A DNA stretch of 64,000 bases from positions 1 to 64,000 of the forward strand of contig NZ_JALAGU010000022.1 of NCBI RefSeq assembly GCF_022712275.1. Reading direction: 5' to 3'. Position numbers and translations under genes: made by a program. Positions 54,006 through 62,996 of the stretch are shown here, one piece after another. Position 1 is the stretch's first letter. Each line of letters starts with the position of its first letter. The notes beneath the pieces were generated by a model. That model worked only from the letters and a program-made list of their open reading frames with translations, ran no database searches and had not been told where the DNA came from. Origin of the DNA: Corynebacterium sp. (GTDB lineage: Bacteria; Actinomycetota; Actinomycetes; Mycobacteriales; Mycobacteriaceae).

Positions 54006-54650
54006 ATGTTCGCCATCCACGCCCTGTACCATGGCCGGTCGAGACGCCGGGCCGACTACATCCGAGATGTCGCCGAGGCACTGGCCTCCACCAGTGCGGT
54101 GTCCGACGTCCGGATCTACGGCGCCGAGGGGTTCGCGGTGGTCTCCTCTGACGCCGACGGCGCCACGACCGTCATACTCAACCTGCTGCAGGCCGGTGAT
54201 TTCGCGGTGGGTATCGGAGCGGTCGTCGGCGGGGTGGGCCCGGTCGACAGCACCCCGGACGAGGCCGGGGCTACCGGCGACCTTCATGACCAGCTCTTCG
54301 AGGCTGCCGCCCGTTCCTTCGGACGCCAGCACCGGGCAGCGACGGTGACGACCCGTGTCGAGTTGCCCGGTCCCGGCGGAGTCCGTGCACCGGGCACTCC
54401 GGCGGATGTCGCCGACGATGTCACCGCCGCCTTCACCCTCCTCGCCCACGTCCTGACCCGGCGGACCCCCGAAGGTCGGGAAGCGACCGCACTCATGCGT
54501 CAGGGGTACCTCCAGACCGAGGCGGCCGACCACGTAGGTATCTCCAAGCAGGCCATGTCCCAGCGGCTCGCCGCGGCGGGCTGGCAGGCGGAACAGGCAG
54601 GGTGGACGCTGGCCGTCCACATGCTGCGGCGGGTCACGGACCTGGTCTGA
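54006..54650 (+). CDS. HTH protein with C-terminal DNA-binding helix (SatD/PTS-like)
   Basis: I chose ATG 54006 (214 residues). I do not recognise the N-terminal ~140 residues, which alternate strands and helices (MFAIHALYHGRSRRRADYIRDVAEAL, GDFAVGIGAVVGG). Residues of about 160-195 contain EGREATALMRQGYLQTEAADHVGISKQAMSQRLAAAGW, a clear helix-turn-helix like those of sigma-70 region 4 or XRE proteins. It may regulate nearby genes. Its start lies 25 bases after the TVP38 gene, so it may be cotranscribed. Confidence 0.6.
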   Translation: MFAIHALYHGRSRRRADYIRDVAEALASTSAVSDVRIYGAEGFAVVSSDADGATTVILNLLQAGDFAVGIGAVVGGVGPVDSTPDEAGATGDLHDQLFEAAARSFGRQHRAATVTTRVELPGPGGVRAPGTPADVADDVTAAFTLLAHVLTRRTPEGREATALMRQGYLQTEAADHVGISKQAMSQRLAAAGWQAEQAGWTLAVHMLRRVTDLV

Positions 54651-54662
54651 CCGGTACCAGTC

Positions 54663-55523
54663 TCAGTGCCCCGGCTCGGTGACGAAGTCGACGAGCCGCT
54701 CCACCGCACCGATGAGGGTGGCATCCAGATCCCGGAAAGTCTTCACCGACGAGTACACCCGGTGCCAACCGTCGCGTGGCGTCCCCCAGCCGAGTTGCCG
54801 GCACACCCCGGTCTTCCAGTCCTCGCCCCGCGGCACGCGGGGCCATTCCCGGATACCGACGGACGCGGGCTTCACCGCCTCCCAGATGTCGATGTACGGG
54901 TGTCCGGTGACCAGGACGTGGTCGCGGACCCGACGGTCGAGTCGCTCGATGAGGCGGGTCTCCTTCGAGCCCTCCACGAGGTGGTCGGCGAGTACCCCGA
55001 CCCGGCGTCCCGGTCCGGGGTTGAACTCGGCGAGCATCTCGGGCAGATTGTCGAGGCCCTCGATGAACTCGACGACCACGCCCTCGACGCGCAGATCGTG
55101 ACCCCAGACCTGCTCGACGATCGCAGCATCGTGCAGGCCCTCCACCCAGATCCGCGACGGGGCGGCGACCTTCGCGCGGACGTCGGCGACCTTCCTGGAC
55201 CCGGAGTTGGATCGCTCGGCCGCCCGCTTCTCCACGTGCCGGACCAGCGTGACGGGGCGTCCCTCCAGAAGGAAGGCACCCGGACGCAGCTTGAACAGGC
55301 GGTCCCTGCCGTGGCGGTCTTCCAGCCGGACAAAGTCGCCGTCGTAGCTGCGCTCGAAGCCGGTGACCGCCCCGACCCATTCGCCGTCCGCGGTCTCCAC
55401 GACCAGCCCGGGCGTCGCCGGGACCTCGGGCGGGGCGGGACGCCGGGGCCGGTGCCCACCAGCTCCACCTGAACAACCTGAGCCGCCGAGAATGTCGGAT
55501 CCGTACCTGTCGCTGTAACCCAT
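54663..55523 (-). CDS. DUF3097 family protein
   Basis: I chose ATG 55523 (286 residues); the longer frame to 55982 runs antisense over the next gene. It matches the actinobacterial DUF3097 family: GLVVETADGEWVGAVTGFERSYDGDFVRLEDRHGRDRLFKLRPGAFLLEGRPVTLVR near 38-95 and a longer C-terminal block with IWVEGLHDAAIVEQVWG and VLVTGHPYIDIWEAVKP, where GxHDA and E-rich strands suggest a Toprim-like fold. The function is unknown. It is convergent with the HTH gene. Confidence 0.82.
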   Translation of the reverse strand: MGYSDRYGSDILGGSGCSGGAGGHRPRRPAPPEVPATPGLVVETADGEWVGAVTGFERSYDGDFVRLEDRHGRDRLFKLRPGAFLLEGRPVTLVRHVEKRAAERSNSGSRKVADVRAKVAAPSRIWVEGLHDAAIVEQVWGHDLRVEGVVVEFIEGLDNLPEMLAEFNPGPGRRVGVLADHLVEGSKETRLIERLDRRVRDHVLVTGHPYIDIWEAVKPASVGIREWPRVPRGEDWKTGVCRQLGWGTPRDGWHRVYSSVKTFRDLDATLIGAVERLVDFVTEPGH

Positions 55524-55562
55524 GGGCGTGAATTCTAGGCGGAGAGCGCTAAGCTGTGACGA

Positions 55563-56405
55563 ATGACCACACCCCGGCCCGCACTCGGGACCTCGCTGCG
55601 CGAACAGCTCTGGTCCCCGGTACAGAACTCCACCCTGTGGCTCGGCTGGTGGCTGCACGGCCTCCTGTCCGCCGATGACGTCATCGACGCCTTCACCGAA
55701 GTCCAGGGACCCGCACACACCCTGTTGGTGGACGCCACCTCCGACGACCCCTTCGACGGAGAGTTCGGTGGTCGCCCCACCTCCCTGGTCGACATGCTGC
55801 GCGCGGTGCGGAGTATCGCCGCCGACGCCCCGGTCTCGGTCTCCGACCGCCCGCTGGTGGGCCTTGTCCTGGCCGGACCCGGTGATGTCCCCGCCCTTCC
55901 CGCCGGCACCCGTGGAGCGGCGGCGGTGGCTACCGCCGGTGCCGGGATCACCGTGGCGGACGCCCACCCGGAGGTGCTCCACGTCCTCGTGCCGCAGCTG
56001 CTGGACCGTTCATTGGTCCAGTGGACCTGGTACCGGACCGAGGGGCGCGTCCCTGCCCTGGCCGTCTACTCGCCCGGGGACGCCGATCGGCTGCTCACCG
56101 AGGCGACGGAGCAGGCCGCAGGACTCATTGAGTCCGACGGCCTGCTTCCTGCCCGCCATCGCGCGCCACGGATGGCTGTCGGTGCGCTGAGCGACTATTT
56201 CGGTCTGCCGGGACTGCCGGCCGGGGTGAGCCCGAGGGCGGCGAAGCTGATGGCCCGGGCCGACGTCGTCGCCTCGATCATCGAGGTGACCCGTACCTCG
56301 GCAGCCGGAGCCTCCCTGGATCCCCGGATCCTCCCCCTGTCACGCGCAGTGCGCACCGCTCGGACGACGGCTGTCGACCACGCGATGCGCGAACTGTTGC
56401 GGTGA
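55563..56405 (+). CDS. Hypothetical protein, corynebacterial type
   Basis: A 280-residue protein without a motif I know. It is A/D/P-rich with alternating hydrophobic strands (PVSVSDRPLVGLVLAGPGDVPALPAG near 98-125) and a helical C-terminus. The start is 40 bases from the divergent DUF3097 gene. The codon pattern is that of a real gene, and the stop lies four bases from the convergent NlpC/P60 gene. Confidence 0.65.
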   Translation: MTTPRPALGTSLREQLWSPVQNSTLWLGWWLHGLLSADDVIDAFTEVQGPAHTLLVDATSDDPFDGEFGGRPTSLVDMLRAVRSIAADAPVSVSDRPLVGLVLAGPGDVPALPAGTRGAAAVATAGAGITVADAHPEVLHVLVPQLLDRSLVQWTWYRTEGRVPALAVYSPGDADRLLTEATEQAAGLIESDGLLPARHRAPRMAVGALSDYFGLPGLPAGVSPRAAKLMARADVVASIIEVTRTSAAGASLDPRILPLSRAVRTARTTAVDHAMRELLR

Positions 56406-56409
56406 GCGC

Positions 56410-58161
56410 CTACTCGATCATCCGGACGGCGTAGGGCATGGCGCCACTCCACCGTACGTCGGAGACCTTGACCACGTCTCCGGACTGCGGAGCCTCGAGC
56501 ATCTTGCCGTCGCCCAGGTAGAGCGCGACGTGGCCGCTGCCACCGATGCCCCAGAAGAGCATGTCGCCCCGCTGTGCCTGCTCGACCGGCACCTGCTTTC
56601 CCGCGGTGTACTGATAGCCGGAGTAGTGCTGCAACTGGATGCCGACGGCGTTGAAGGCGTACATCATCAGACCGGAGCAGTCGAAGCCGACCTTCGCGTA
56701 GTCACCGTGGGCGTCGGCGACGCCGCCGTCACGGATGCCGAGGGTCGGACCATTCAGGTCGCCGCCGCCCCAGGCGTAGGTGACACCGAGCTGGGACATA
56801 CCACGGTCGATGACCCGGTCGATCTTCTCGGTGGCGGTGCCCGAAGCGTCCGGGGACGAGGTGTCGCCGGTGTTACCGGTCGAGGTGCCAGTCCCCGGAA
56901 GGACTCCGGTGTCTTCCCCGTCACCGGAGGTCGCTTCCGGAAGTGAGCCGTAGGACTCTGCCGCAGAGCTCTGGGCCGCATCAGCAGCTGCGGCAAGGGG
57001 ATCCTCACCGTTCATGTTGGCGGTGAAGCCGGCCACGGCGGCGGCACCTGCGGCATCCAGAAGACCGTCGATGGCGGCCTGACGACGCTCATCACCGGCG
57101 GTGTCCGCGCTGAAGGTCGAGGCGTCTGCCTCACCTTCCGCAGTAGTTTCCTCCTGGGGCTGTGTCAAGTCATTTCCGTTGACCTCGGAGGAGTTCTCCC
57201 GGTTCAGAACTTCCGTGGTCTCCGACGCATCTTCCGTGACGTCCTGGGCTGCGGTGGCGTCTGTGGTCCCGGCGGTCCCGGTGTCCTCAGACGCCGTCTC
57301 CGTGGCGGCCCCGGTCGTGGTCCCGGTGGTGGTTTCCGCCGGTACGGTGTCAATCTTGGACACCGCGGTCTCCGCCGCACGACGTTTGTCGAAGGAGGTG
57401 GCACCCTCCTCCTTGCCGGCGCGGTCGACCGCGGCGCGGGCGGCAGCGAGCTGCTCGCGTGCGATGTCGGCGTCAGCGAGAAGCCTGGTGTGTTCGTCGG
57501 CCCGGGAGGCGAGATCCTGCTGGACCTTCTCGAACTGGGCCTGGGCATCGTCCTGCGCCTGCCGGGCGGCGGCGACGAGACTGTCTGCGTTGTCGCGGGC
57601 CTCACGGAGTGAGGATTCCTCGTTCGCGGCCTGGGTACGCGCCAGGTCCAGGCGGTCGACCTCCGCCTGCTGACGCTCGGCGGCCATCCTGATGTAGGTG
57701 GCACGGTCGATGGCGTCGTCGGCGTCGGATCCTGCGGCCAGCGGCACCGCAGAGGCGTCGCCACCCTGGGCGTAGGCCGACCGGGAGATCTCGTCGAGAT
57801 CTGCCTGCGCGGTACCGAGTTCATCTTCACTACCGCCGAGGCGGGAGCGGGCGTCGGTGACCTGGTCCTGTGCGTCCTGTGCATCCCGGGTGCTCTGGTC
57901 GAAATCGACCCGGGACTTGTTGACGGATTCGCGGAGTCCGCCCAGCTCGCCTTCCAGTGCGTTGACCTGGTCTTCGGCCGCGGAAACGCGGGCGACCAGA
58001 TCAGCGAGATAGGCCTCGGCACCGGTGCCGGTGGTTTCGTCGGCCATGGCCGGACTTGCCTGGGTGGTGAGGCCGGCGGTCACGGCGACTGCCAGCAGGG
58101 CTCCTGTACCTCGTGCAGTTGCCCCGCGGGCACGGCCACGGGTTGTCAGTCGAAGTGCCAC
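56410..58161 (-). CDS. NlpC/P60 peptidoglycan hydrolase with N-terminal coiled coil
   Basis: The frame is open to 58386, but the natural start is GTG 58161 (583 residues) with GAGGAG eight bases upstream. Residues 1-40 are a signal peptide (TGALLAVAVTAGLTTQASPAMADE). Residues of about 55-275 form long coiled coils (PcsB/RipA-like hinge), then a T/E/S-rich linker, then an NlpC/P60 domain with Cys495 in FDCSGLM and His544 in GSGHVALY. It should cleave D-Glu-mDAP cross-link stems and help daughter cell separation. It lies upstream of acn as in C. glutamicum. Confidence 0.9.
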   Translation of the reverse strand: MALRLTTRGRARGATARGTGALLAVAVTAGLTTQASPAMADETTGTGAEAYLADLVARVSAAEDQVNALEGELGGLRESVNKSRVDFDQSTRDAQDAQDQVTDARSRLGGSEDELGTAQADLDEISRSAYAQGGDASAVPLAAGSDADDAIDRATYIRMAAERQQAEVDRLDLARTQAANEESSLREARDNADSLVAAARQAQDDAQAQFEKVQQDLASRADEHTRLLADADIAREQLAAARAAVDRAGKEEGATSFDKRRAAETAVSKIDTVPAETTTGTTTGAATETASEDTGTAGTTDATAAQDVTEDASETTEVLNRENSSEVNGNDLTQPQEETTAEGEADASTFSADTAGDERRQAAIDGLLDAAGAAAVAGFTANMNGEDPLAAAADAAQSSAAESYGSLPEATSGDGEDTGVLPGTGTSTGNTGDTSSPDASGTATEKIDRVIDRGMSQLGVTYAWGGGDLNGPTLGIRDGGVADAHGDYAKVGFDCSGLMMYAFNAVGIQLQHYSGYQYTAGKQVPVEQAQRGDMLFWGIGGSGHVALYLGDGKMLEAPQSGDVVKVSDVRWSGAMPYAVRMIE

Positions 58162-58488
58162 GGTGATGGTCTCCTCGTGCGAGTGGGCGGAAAGAGTCAG
58201 TTCCGGCAGTCCCCGGTTCGGCACCCGTTCCTCCCGCTTCCCCACGGGAGGAGGTCGGGGCCCGGGGTGGTGGACCGCCTCCGTCGTTGATGTTTCGTGA
58301 CCTTCGGGACCGGGAGGTCGACCTCTCGGTTCACTTAGATCACGAATCGTTATCAAACGACGACAGGTGCACCGTAGGCCACACATGACCCGGAAGAAAC
58401 CTCAACAACATCATTCACATCTGTCACCATGAACAACATCGGCAACTTCTTCACCGTGACCTGCGGGATCACTCTCTGAAACAATGAG

Positions 58489-58504
58489 AGTGATCTACAT
58501 CACA
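58489..58504. promoter_or_regulatory. GlxR (CRP-type) binding site
   Basis: AGTGATCTACATCACA matches the GlxR consensus TGTGAnnTAnnTCACA at all fixed positions but the first. The dyad extends outward (AGAGTGAT / ATCACACTCT with one interruption). It is 328 bp from the nlpC/P60 start and 706 bp from acn, so either gene may respond to cAMP-GlxR. Confidence 0.55.
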
Positions 58505-59019
58505 CTCTGTAATGGCCCGGCGTGTCGGGTTGAAGTGTGCCAGGAACTACAACTCAAAGTCTCGATCTCGAGTTGATATCCGTCTAGTCTGCATTCTTGA
58601 CTTCCGAACGCTCCTGCTAACCAGCGATTCCGGTCCACTGTCCGAGGGGGATGCTGAGCTGAGATCTGTCAACCTCTGACACTTGACGAAAACGGGCATC
58701 GCACTCGGGTGCGACGCCGGAACGCGATGGTTCGCCGGCTTTTGTACCCGGATGGGAGACCCCGACATTCCCGTCTGACATCCGGCACTCTCGCCTGCTG
58801 GTGACGCGTCCCCCCCCCCGGACGACAGGAACGTCCCGGGGTGACGGTGAAGCGTCGCCGATGGTCTGAGACATCGCTGTTAAATTCCGTCGGATACTGA
58901 AGGCGCTGAAAGTGAGGGTTGCGGAACAGGTATGCGAGTGTGTCGAGTCAGAGTGCCGTCCAGACCGTTCCTCGGTGAACGTGCCCCCTGTTCGCCGATA
59001 GTGACCTGCGATTATGTAG

Positions 59020-59035
59020 CAATACAGTCGTACTG
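59020..59035. promoter_or_regulatory. AcnR operator upstream of acn
   Basis: CAATACAGTCGTACTG matches the published AcnR motif CAGNACnnncGTACTG at every fixed position but one (A for G at position 3). It lies 175 bp upstream of the acn start, and acnR itself is downstream of acn, so this is the expected autoregulated circuit. Confidence 0.65.
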
Positions 59036-59209
59036 TTATGGTGGATGAGACGGATCACACGTCACTGTTGCACAATGGTGGCACGCCTCACGCCCGCGAT
59101 GTCCTTCCGGATACCGCAGACCAGGTCCACGGTTGTGCTTGAGGTGAGACGTCCAGACGAACGTCACACAACGACGAAATATAACGAGAAGAGATTCAGG
59201 AGCACTCAC

Positions 59210-62023
59210 GTGACTGAAAGCAAGAACTCGTTCGGTGCCAAGGGGACACTCGAGGTTGGCGACCGCACGTACGACATGTTCCGGCTCAGTGCCGTTCCCG
59301 GCACGGAGAAGCTGCCCTACTCCCTGAAGGTGCTCGCCGAGAACCTCCTCCGCAATGAGGACGGCGCCAACATCACCAAGGAGCACATCGAGGCCATCGC
59401 GAACTGGGACCCCGCCGCGGAGCCCAGCATCGAGATCCAGTTCACCCCGGCCCGCGTGGTCATGCAGGACTTCACCGGTGTCGCCTGTGTGGTCGACCTG
59501 GCCACCATTCGCGACGCCGTTGTCGCCATGGGCGGCAACGCTGACGACGTTAACCCGCTGAACCCGGCCGAACTGGTCATCGACCACTCCGTGATCATCG
59601 AGGCCTTCGGTGACGCCAACGCCCTCGAGAAGAACGTGAACATCGAGTACCAGCGCAACGAGGAGCGCTACAAGCTCCTCCGTTGGGCCACCGGTGCCTT
59701 CGACAACTTCCGTGTCGTCCCCCCGGGAACCGGTATCGTCCACCAGGTCAACATCGAGTACCTGGCCCGTACCGTCTTCGACAAGGACGGCGTCGCGTAC
59801 CCCGACACCTGTGTCGGTACCGACTCCCACACCACCATGGAGAACGGCCTGGGCATCCTGGGCTGGGGCGTGGGTGGCATCGAGGCTGAGGCCGCAATGC
59901 TCGGCCAGCCGATCTCGATGCTCATCCCCCGCGTCGTCGGCTTCAAGCTCAGCGGCGAGATTCCCGCCGGCGTGACTGCCACCGATGTGGTGCTCACGAT
60001 CACCGACATGCTCCGCCAGCACGGCGTGGTCGGCAAGTTCGTGGAGTTCTACGGCAAGGGCGTCGCTGAGCTGCCCCTGGCCAACCGCTCCACCATCGGC
60101 AACATGTCGCCGGAGTTCGGTTCCACCGCCGCGATCTTCCCGATCGACCAGGAGACCGTCAACTACCTGAACCTGACCGGCCGTGACGAGGAGACCCTCG
60201 CCCGCGTCGAGGCGTACGCCAAGGAGCAGGGCATGTGGCTGGACCCGGAGACCGCCGACGACAACGAGCCGGTCTTCTCCGAGTACCTCGAGCTGGACCT
60301 GTCCACCGTGGTGCCGTCCATCGCCGGCCCGAAGCGTCCGCAGGACCGCATCGAGCTGTCCGATTCCAAGGCTCAGTTCCGCAAGGACCTGCACAACTAC
60401 ACCGACAGCACCTCGGGTAACTCTGATGCCCAGGACTTCGTCGCCGAGGGCGGCAATGTCGGGGGTCACGCCGGCAACCCGGCCACCGCCGCCGACGCCA
60501 AGGGCAACCTGCCGTCCGCAGCGCGGGGCAACGAGGGTCGTCCGACCAACCCGATCGAGGTCAACTACAACGGTAAGGACATGGTCCTTGACCACGGTAT
60601 GGTCGCCATCGCGTCCATCACCTCCTGCACCAACACCTCGAACCCGTCCGTCATGGTCGGCGCCGGCCTGCTCGCGCGTAAGGCCGCTGCCAAGGGTCTG
60701 CAGTCCGCTCCCTGGGTCAAGACCACCCTGGCTCCGGGTTCCCAGGTTGTCACCGGTTACTTCGAGAAGGCCAACCTCTGGGAGGACTTCGAGAAGCTCG
60801 GTTTCTACCTCGTCGGCTACGGCTGCACCACCTGCATCGGTAACTCCGGTCCGCTGCCGGAGGAGATCTCGAAGGGCATCAACGACGCCGACCTGGCCGC
60901 CACCGCGGTCCTGTCCGGTAACCGTAACTTCGAGGGTCGCATCTCCCCCGACATCAAGATGAACTACCTGGCGTCCCCGATCCTGGTCATCGCCTACGCG
61001 ATCGCCGGCACCATGGACTTCGACTTCGAGACCCAGCCGCTCGGCCAGGACCAGGACGGCAACGACGTCTTCCTCAAGGATGTCTGGCCCTCCACCGAGG
61101 AGATCCAGGACGTCATCGCGTCCTCCATCTCCCGTGAGCTGTACACCGCGGACTACGCGGACGTCTTCAAGGGTGACTACCGCTGGCAGTCCCTGCCCGT
61201 GCCGGAGGGTAAGACCTTCGAGTGGGACGACGCCTCCTCCTACATCCGCAAGGCCCCGTACTTCGACGGCATGTCCGCCGAGCCCGAGGCTGTCAACGAT
61301 GTCAAGGGTGCCCGCGTCCTCGCCCTGCTGGGCGACTCGGTCACCACCGACCACATCTCCCCGGCGTCCTCCATCAAGCCCGGTACCCCCGCCGCGCAGT
61401 ACCTGGACTCCAAGGGCGTCGAGCGTAAGGACTACAACTCGCTGGGTGCCCGCCGTGGTAACCACGAGGTCATGGTCCGCGGTACCTTCGCGAACATCCG
61501 TCTGCAGAACCAGCTGCTCGACGGAGTGGCCGGCGGTTACACCCGCGACTTCACCCAGGAGGGTGGCCCGCAGTCCTTCATCTTCGACGCCTCCGAGAAC
61601 TACAAGGCGCAGGGCACCCCCCTCGTCGTGCTCGGTGGTAAGGAGTACGGCACCGGTTCCTCCCGTGACTGGGCCGCCAAGGGCACCCTGCTGCTGGGCG
61701 TCAAGGCCGTCATCGCCGAGAGCTTCGAGCGCATCCACCGCTCCAACCTCGTCGGTATGGGCGTTGTCCCGCTGCAGTTCCCGGCCGGCGAGTCCTGGAA
61801 GTCCCTGGGTCTCGACGGCACCGAGACCTTCGACATCGAGGGTATCGAGGAGCTCAACAAGGGTGTCACCCCGGAGACCATCAAGGTCACCGCGACCAAG
61901 GAGGACGGCTCCGTCATCGAGTTCGACGCCGTCACCCGTATCGACACCCCCGGTGAGGCCGACTACTACCGCAACGGTGGCATTCTGCCCTTCGTGCTCC
62001 GCAACATGATGAAGACCGTCTAA
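59210..62023 (+). CDS. acn: Aconitate hydratase A
   Basis: I chose GTG 59210 (937 residues) because AGGAG lies seven bases upstream. It is an IRP1/AcnA-type aconitase: the three [4Fe-4S] cysteines are Cys473 (ITSCTNTSNP), Cys539 and Cys542 (GYGCTTCIGNSGPL), with VGTDSHTTMENGLG and a C-terminal swivel domain SRDWAAKG. It interconverts citrate and isocitrate in the TCA cycle. In corynebacteria it is controlled by AcnR, RamA, RipA and GlxR; AcnR- and GlxR-type sites lie upstream. acnR follows 34 bases later. Confidence 0.97.
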   Translation: MTESKNSFGAKGTLEVGDRTYDMFRLSAVPGTEKLPYSLKVLAENLLRNEDGANITKEHIEAIANWDPAAEPSIEIQFTPARVVMQDFTGVACVVDLATIRDAVVAMGGNADDVNPLNPAELVIDHSVIIEAFGDANALEKNVNIEYQRNEERYKLLRWATGAFDNFRVVPPGTGIVHQVNIEYLARTVFDKDGVAYPDTCVGTDSHTTMENGLGILGWGVGGIEAEAAMLGQPISMLIPRVVGFKLSGEIPAGVTATDVVLTITDMLRQHGVVGKFVEFYGKGVAELPLANRSTIGNMSPEFGSTAAIFPIDQETVNYLNLTGRDEETLARVEAYAKEQGMWLDPETADDNEPVFSEYLELDLSTVVPSIAGPKRPQDRIELSDSKAQFRKDLHNYTDSTSGNSDAQDFVAEGGNVGGHAGNPATAADAKGNLPSAARGNEGRPTNPIEVNYNGKDMVLDHGMVAIASITSCTNTSNPSVMVGAGLLARKAAAKGLQSAPWVKTTLAPGSQVVTGYFEKANLWEDFEKLGFYLVGYGCTTCIGNSGPLPEEISKGINDADLAATAVLSGNRNFEGRISPDIKMNYLASPILVIAYAIAGTMDFDFETQPLGQDQDGNDVFLKDVWPSTEEIQDVIASSISRELYTADYADVFKGDYRWQSLPVPEGKTFEWDDASSYIRKAPYFDGMSAEPEAVNDVKGARVLALLGDSVTTDHISPASSIKPGTPAAQYLDSKGVERKDYNSLGARRGNHEVMVRGTFANIRLQNQLLDGVAGGYTRDFTQEGGPQSFIFDASENYKAQGTPLVVLGGKEYGTGSSRDWAAKGTLLLGVKAVIAESFERIHRSNLVGMGVVPLQFPAGESWKSLGLDGTETFDIEGIEELNKGVTPETIKVTATKEDGSVIEFDAVTRIDTPGEADYYRNGGILPFVLRNMMKTV

Positions 62024-62057
62024 CCAGTCGGTACTTCTCCCGGAAGGGGCACACCGC

Positions 62058-62618
62058 ATGCCGAAGGTCAGCGACAGCGACCTTTCCGAGCGGCGGTCCG
62101 ACATCCTGGCGGCCGCCCGTATGTGCTTCGTCACCTACGGGTACGACGGCGCCACTGTGTCGCGGTTGGAGAAGGCCACCGGGAAGTCCCGGGGGGCCAT
62201 CTTCCACCACTTCCAGAACAAGGAGACCCTGTTCCGGACAGTGGCACACCGTGACATGCTCCGGATGACGGAACTGGCGTCCTCCCGAGGCATGATCGGT
62301 CTCATCAGGTACATCCTGGAAGAACCCGATCTCGTCAACTGGTGGAGTCTCCGCGTGGAGATCACACGGCGCATCCGCGTCGATGAAGAACTCCGCGACA
62401 CCTGGGACGCCGATCAGAAGGCACTGCGTGCGGCGGTCACAGACCGTCTCACCGAACAGCGTGACAGTGGACGTCTCCGGACGGACATCGATCTCGAGAC
62501 AACCATCCAGCTGCTGGAACTGACCCTTGAAGGGGTCATGTCCCACCTCAGTTCAGACCGGGTCAGTGACCGGCTCCCGGACGCTCTGGATCTCGTCGAG
62601 AAGTCACTGCGCGCCTGA
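62058..62618 (+). CDS. acnR: TetR-family repressor AcnR
   Basis: A 186-residue TetR protein. The N-terminal HTH (DILAAARMCFVTYGYDGATVSRLEKATGKSRGAIFHHFQNKETLF, about 15-60) precedes a helical ligand domain. Its position just after acn and its N-terminus match corynebacterial AcnR, which represses acn and binds citrate-Mg. It presumably binds the motif at 59020-59035. Confidence 0.93.
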   Translation: MPKVSDSDLSERRSDILAAARMCFVTYGYDGATVSRLEKATGKSRGAIFHHFQNKETLFRTVAHRDMLRMTELASSRGMIGLIRYILEEPDLVNWWSLRVEITRRIRVDEELRDTWDADQKALRAAVTDRLTEQRDSGRLRTDIDLETTIQLLELTLEGVMSHLSSDRVSDRLPDALDLVEKSLRA

Positions 62619-62646
62619 CGGTCCCGTTCGCCAAGGCCGAGCGAAA

Positions 62647-62690
62647 AGACAGCCCGCCACCCCACTCCGGGGCGGCGGGCTTCGTCTGTT
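62647..62690 (+). terminator. Hairpin after acnR
   Basis: AGCCCGCC (62651-62658) pairs with GGCGGGCT (62674-62681), with an inner CCCC/GGGG pairing, followed by a T-containing tail. It separates acnR from the next operon. Confidence 0.75.
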
Positions 62691-62704
62691 TCGAGGCCGG
62701 TAGC

Positions 62705-62980
62705 ATGGACGGAATGATCGCGATCATGACCGTCACCGGACGGGACCACACCGGAATCATCGCCGCCGTCTCCACCGCCTGCGCCGACCTCTCCATCAAC
62801 ATCCTCAACGTCTCGCAGACGATCATGGACGAGTGGTTCACCATGATCCTCCACGTCGAGCTCCCCGACGACCTCGATGTCGCCGCGGTCGACAATCGCA
62901 TGGCGCTGGTGGAGGACCAGCAGAAGCTCGTCATCACCATCCAGTCCCAGGCCATCTTCGACGCGATGCACCACATCTGA
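62705..62980 (+). CDS. ACT-domain protein (UPF0237 family)
   Basis: A 91-residue single ACT domain (MIAIMTVTGRDHTGIIAAVSTACADLSINILNVSQTI, then WFTMILHVELP). I kept ATG 62705, since GAGG lies eight bases upstream; ATG 62714 is the alternative. It is the usual partner of a DUF711/UPF0210 gene, which follows 16 bases later. ACT domains bind amino acids or similar small ligands, so it may regulate its neighbour. Confidence 0.88.
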   Translation: MDGMIAIMTVTGRDHTGIIAAVSTACADLSINILNVSQTIMDEWFTMILHVELPDDLDVAAVDNRMALVEDQQKLVITIQSQAIFDAMHHI

Positions 62981-62996
62981 GGAGCCGACTGAACAC

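Larger units (their letters stand above)
58162..59209. other. About 1 kb regulatory region between nlpC/P60 and acn
   Basis: This divergent intergenic region has no gene that convinces me. On the nlpC side it transcribes as a long, GC-rich leader with a stable hairpin (58219-58260). In the middle it holds a GlxR-type site (58489-58504) and a tract of 10 C residues (58810-58819). On the acn side it carries an AcnR-type operator (59020-59035). Confidence 0.6.

Noticed and set aside
58438..58488. 16-codon frame MNNIGNFFTVTCGITL
   Set aside because: There is no ribosome site and it is too short to support; kept as a possibility only.
59036..62134. Long minus-strand frame antisense to acn, more than 1,000 codons
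   Set aside because: It is antisense to a certain aconitase gene and translates to H/R/D/V/G-rich sequence without domains. Such shadows are common in high-GC DNA.
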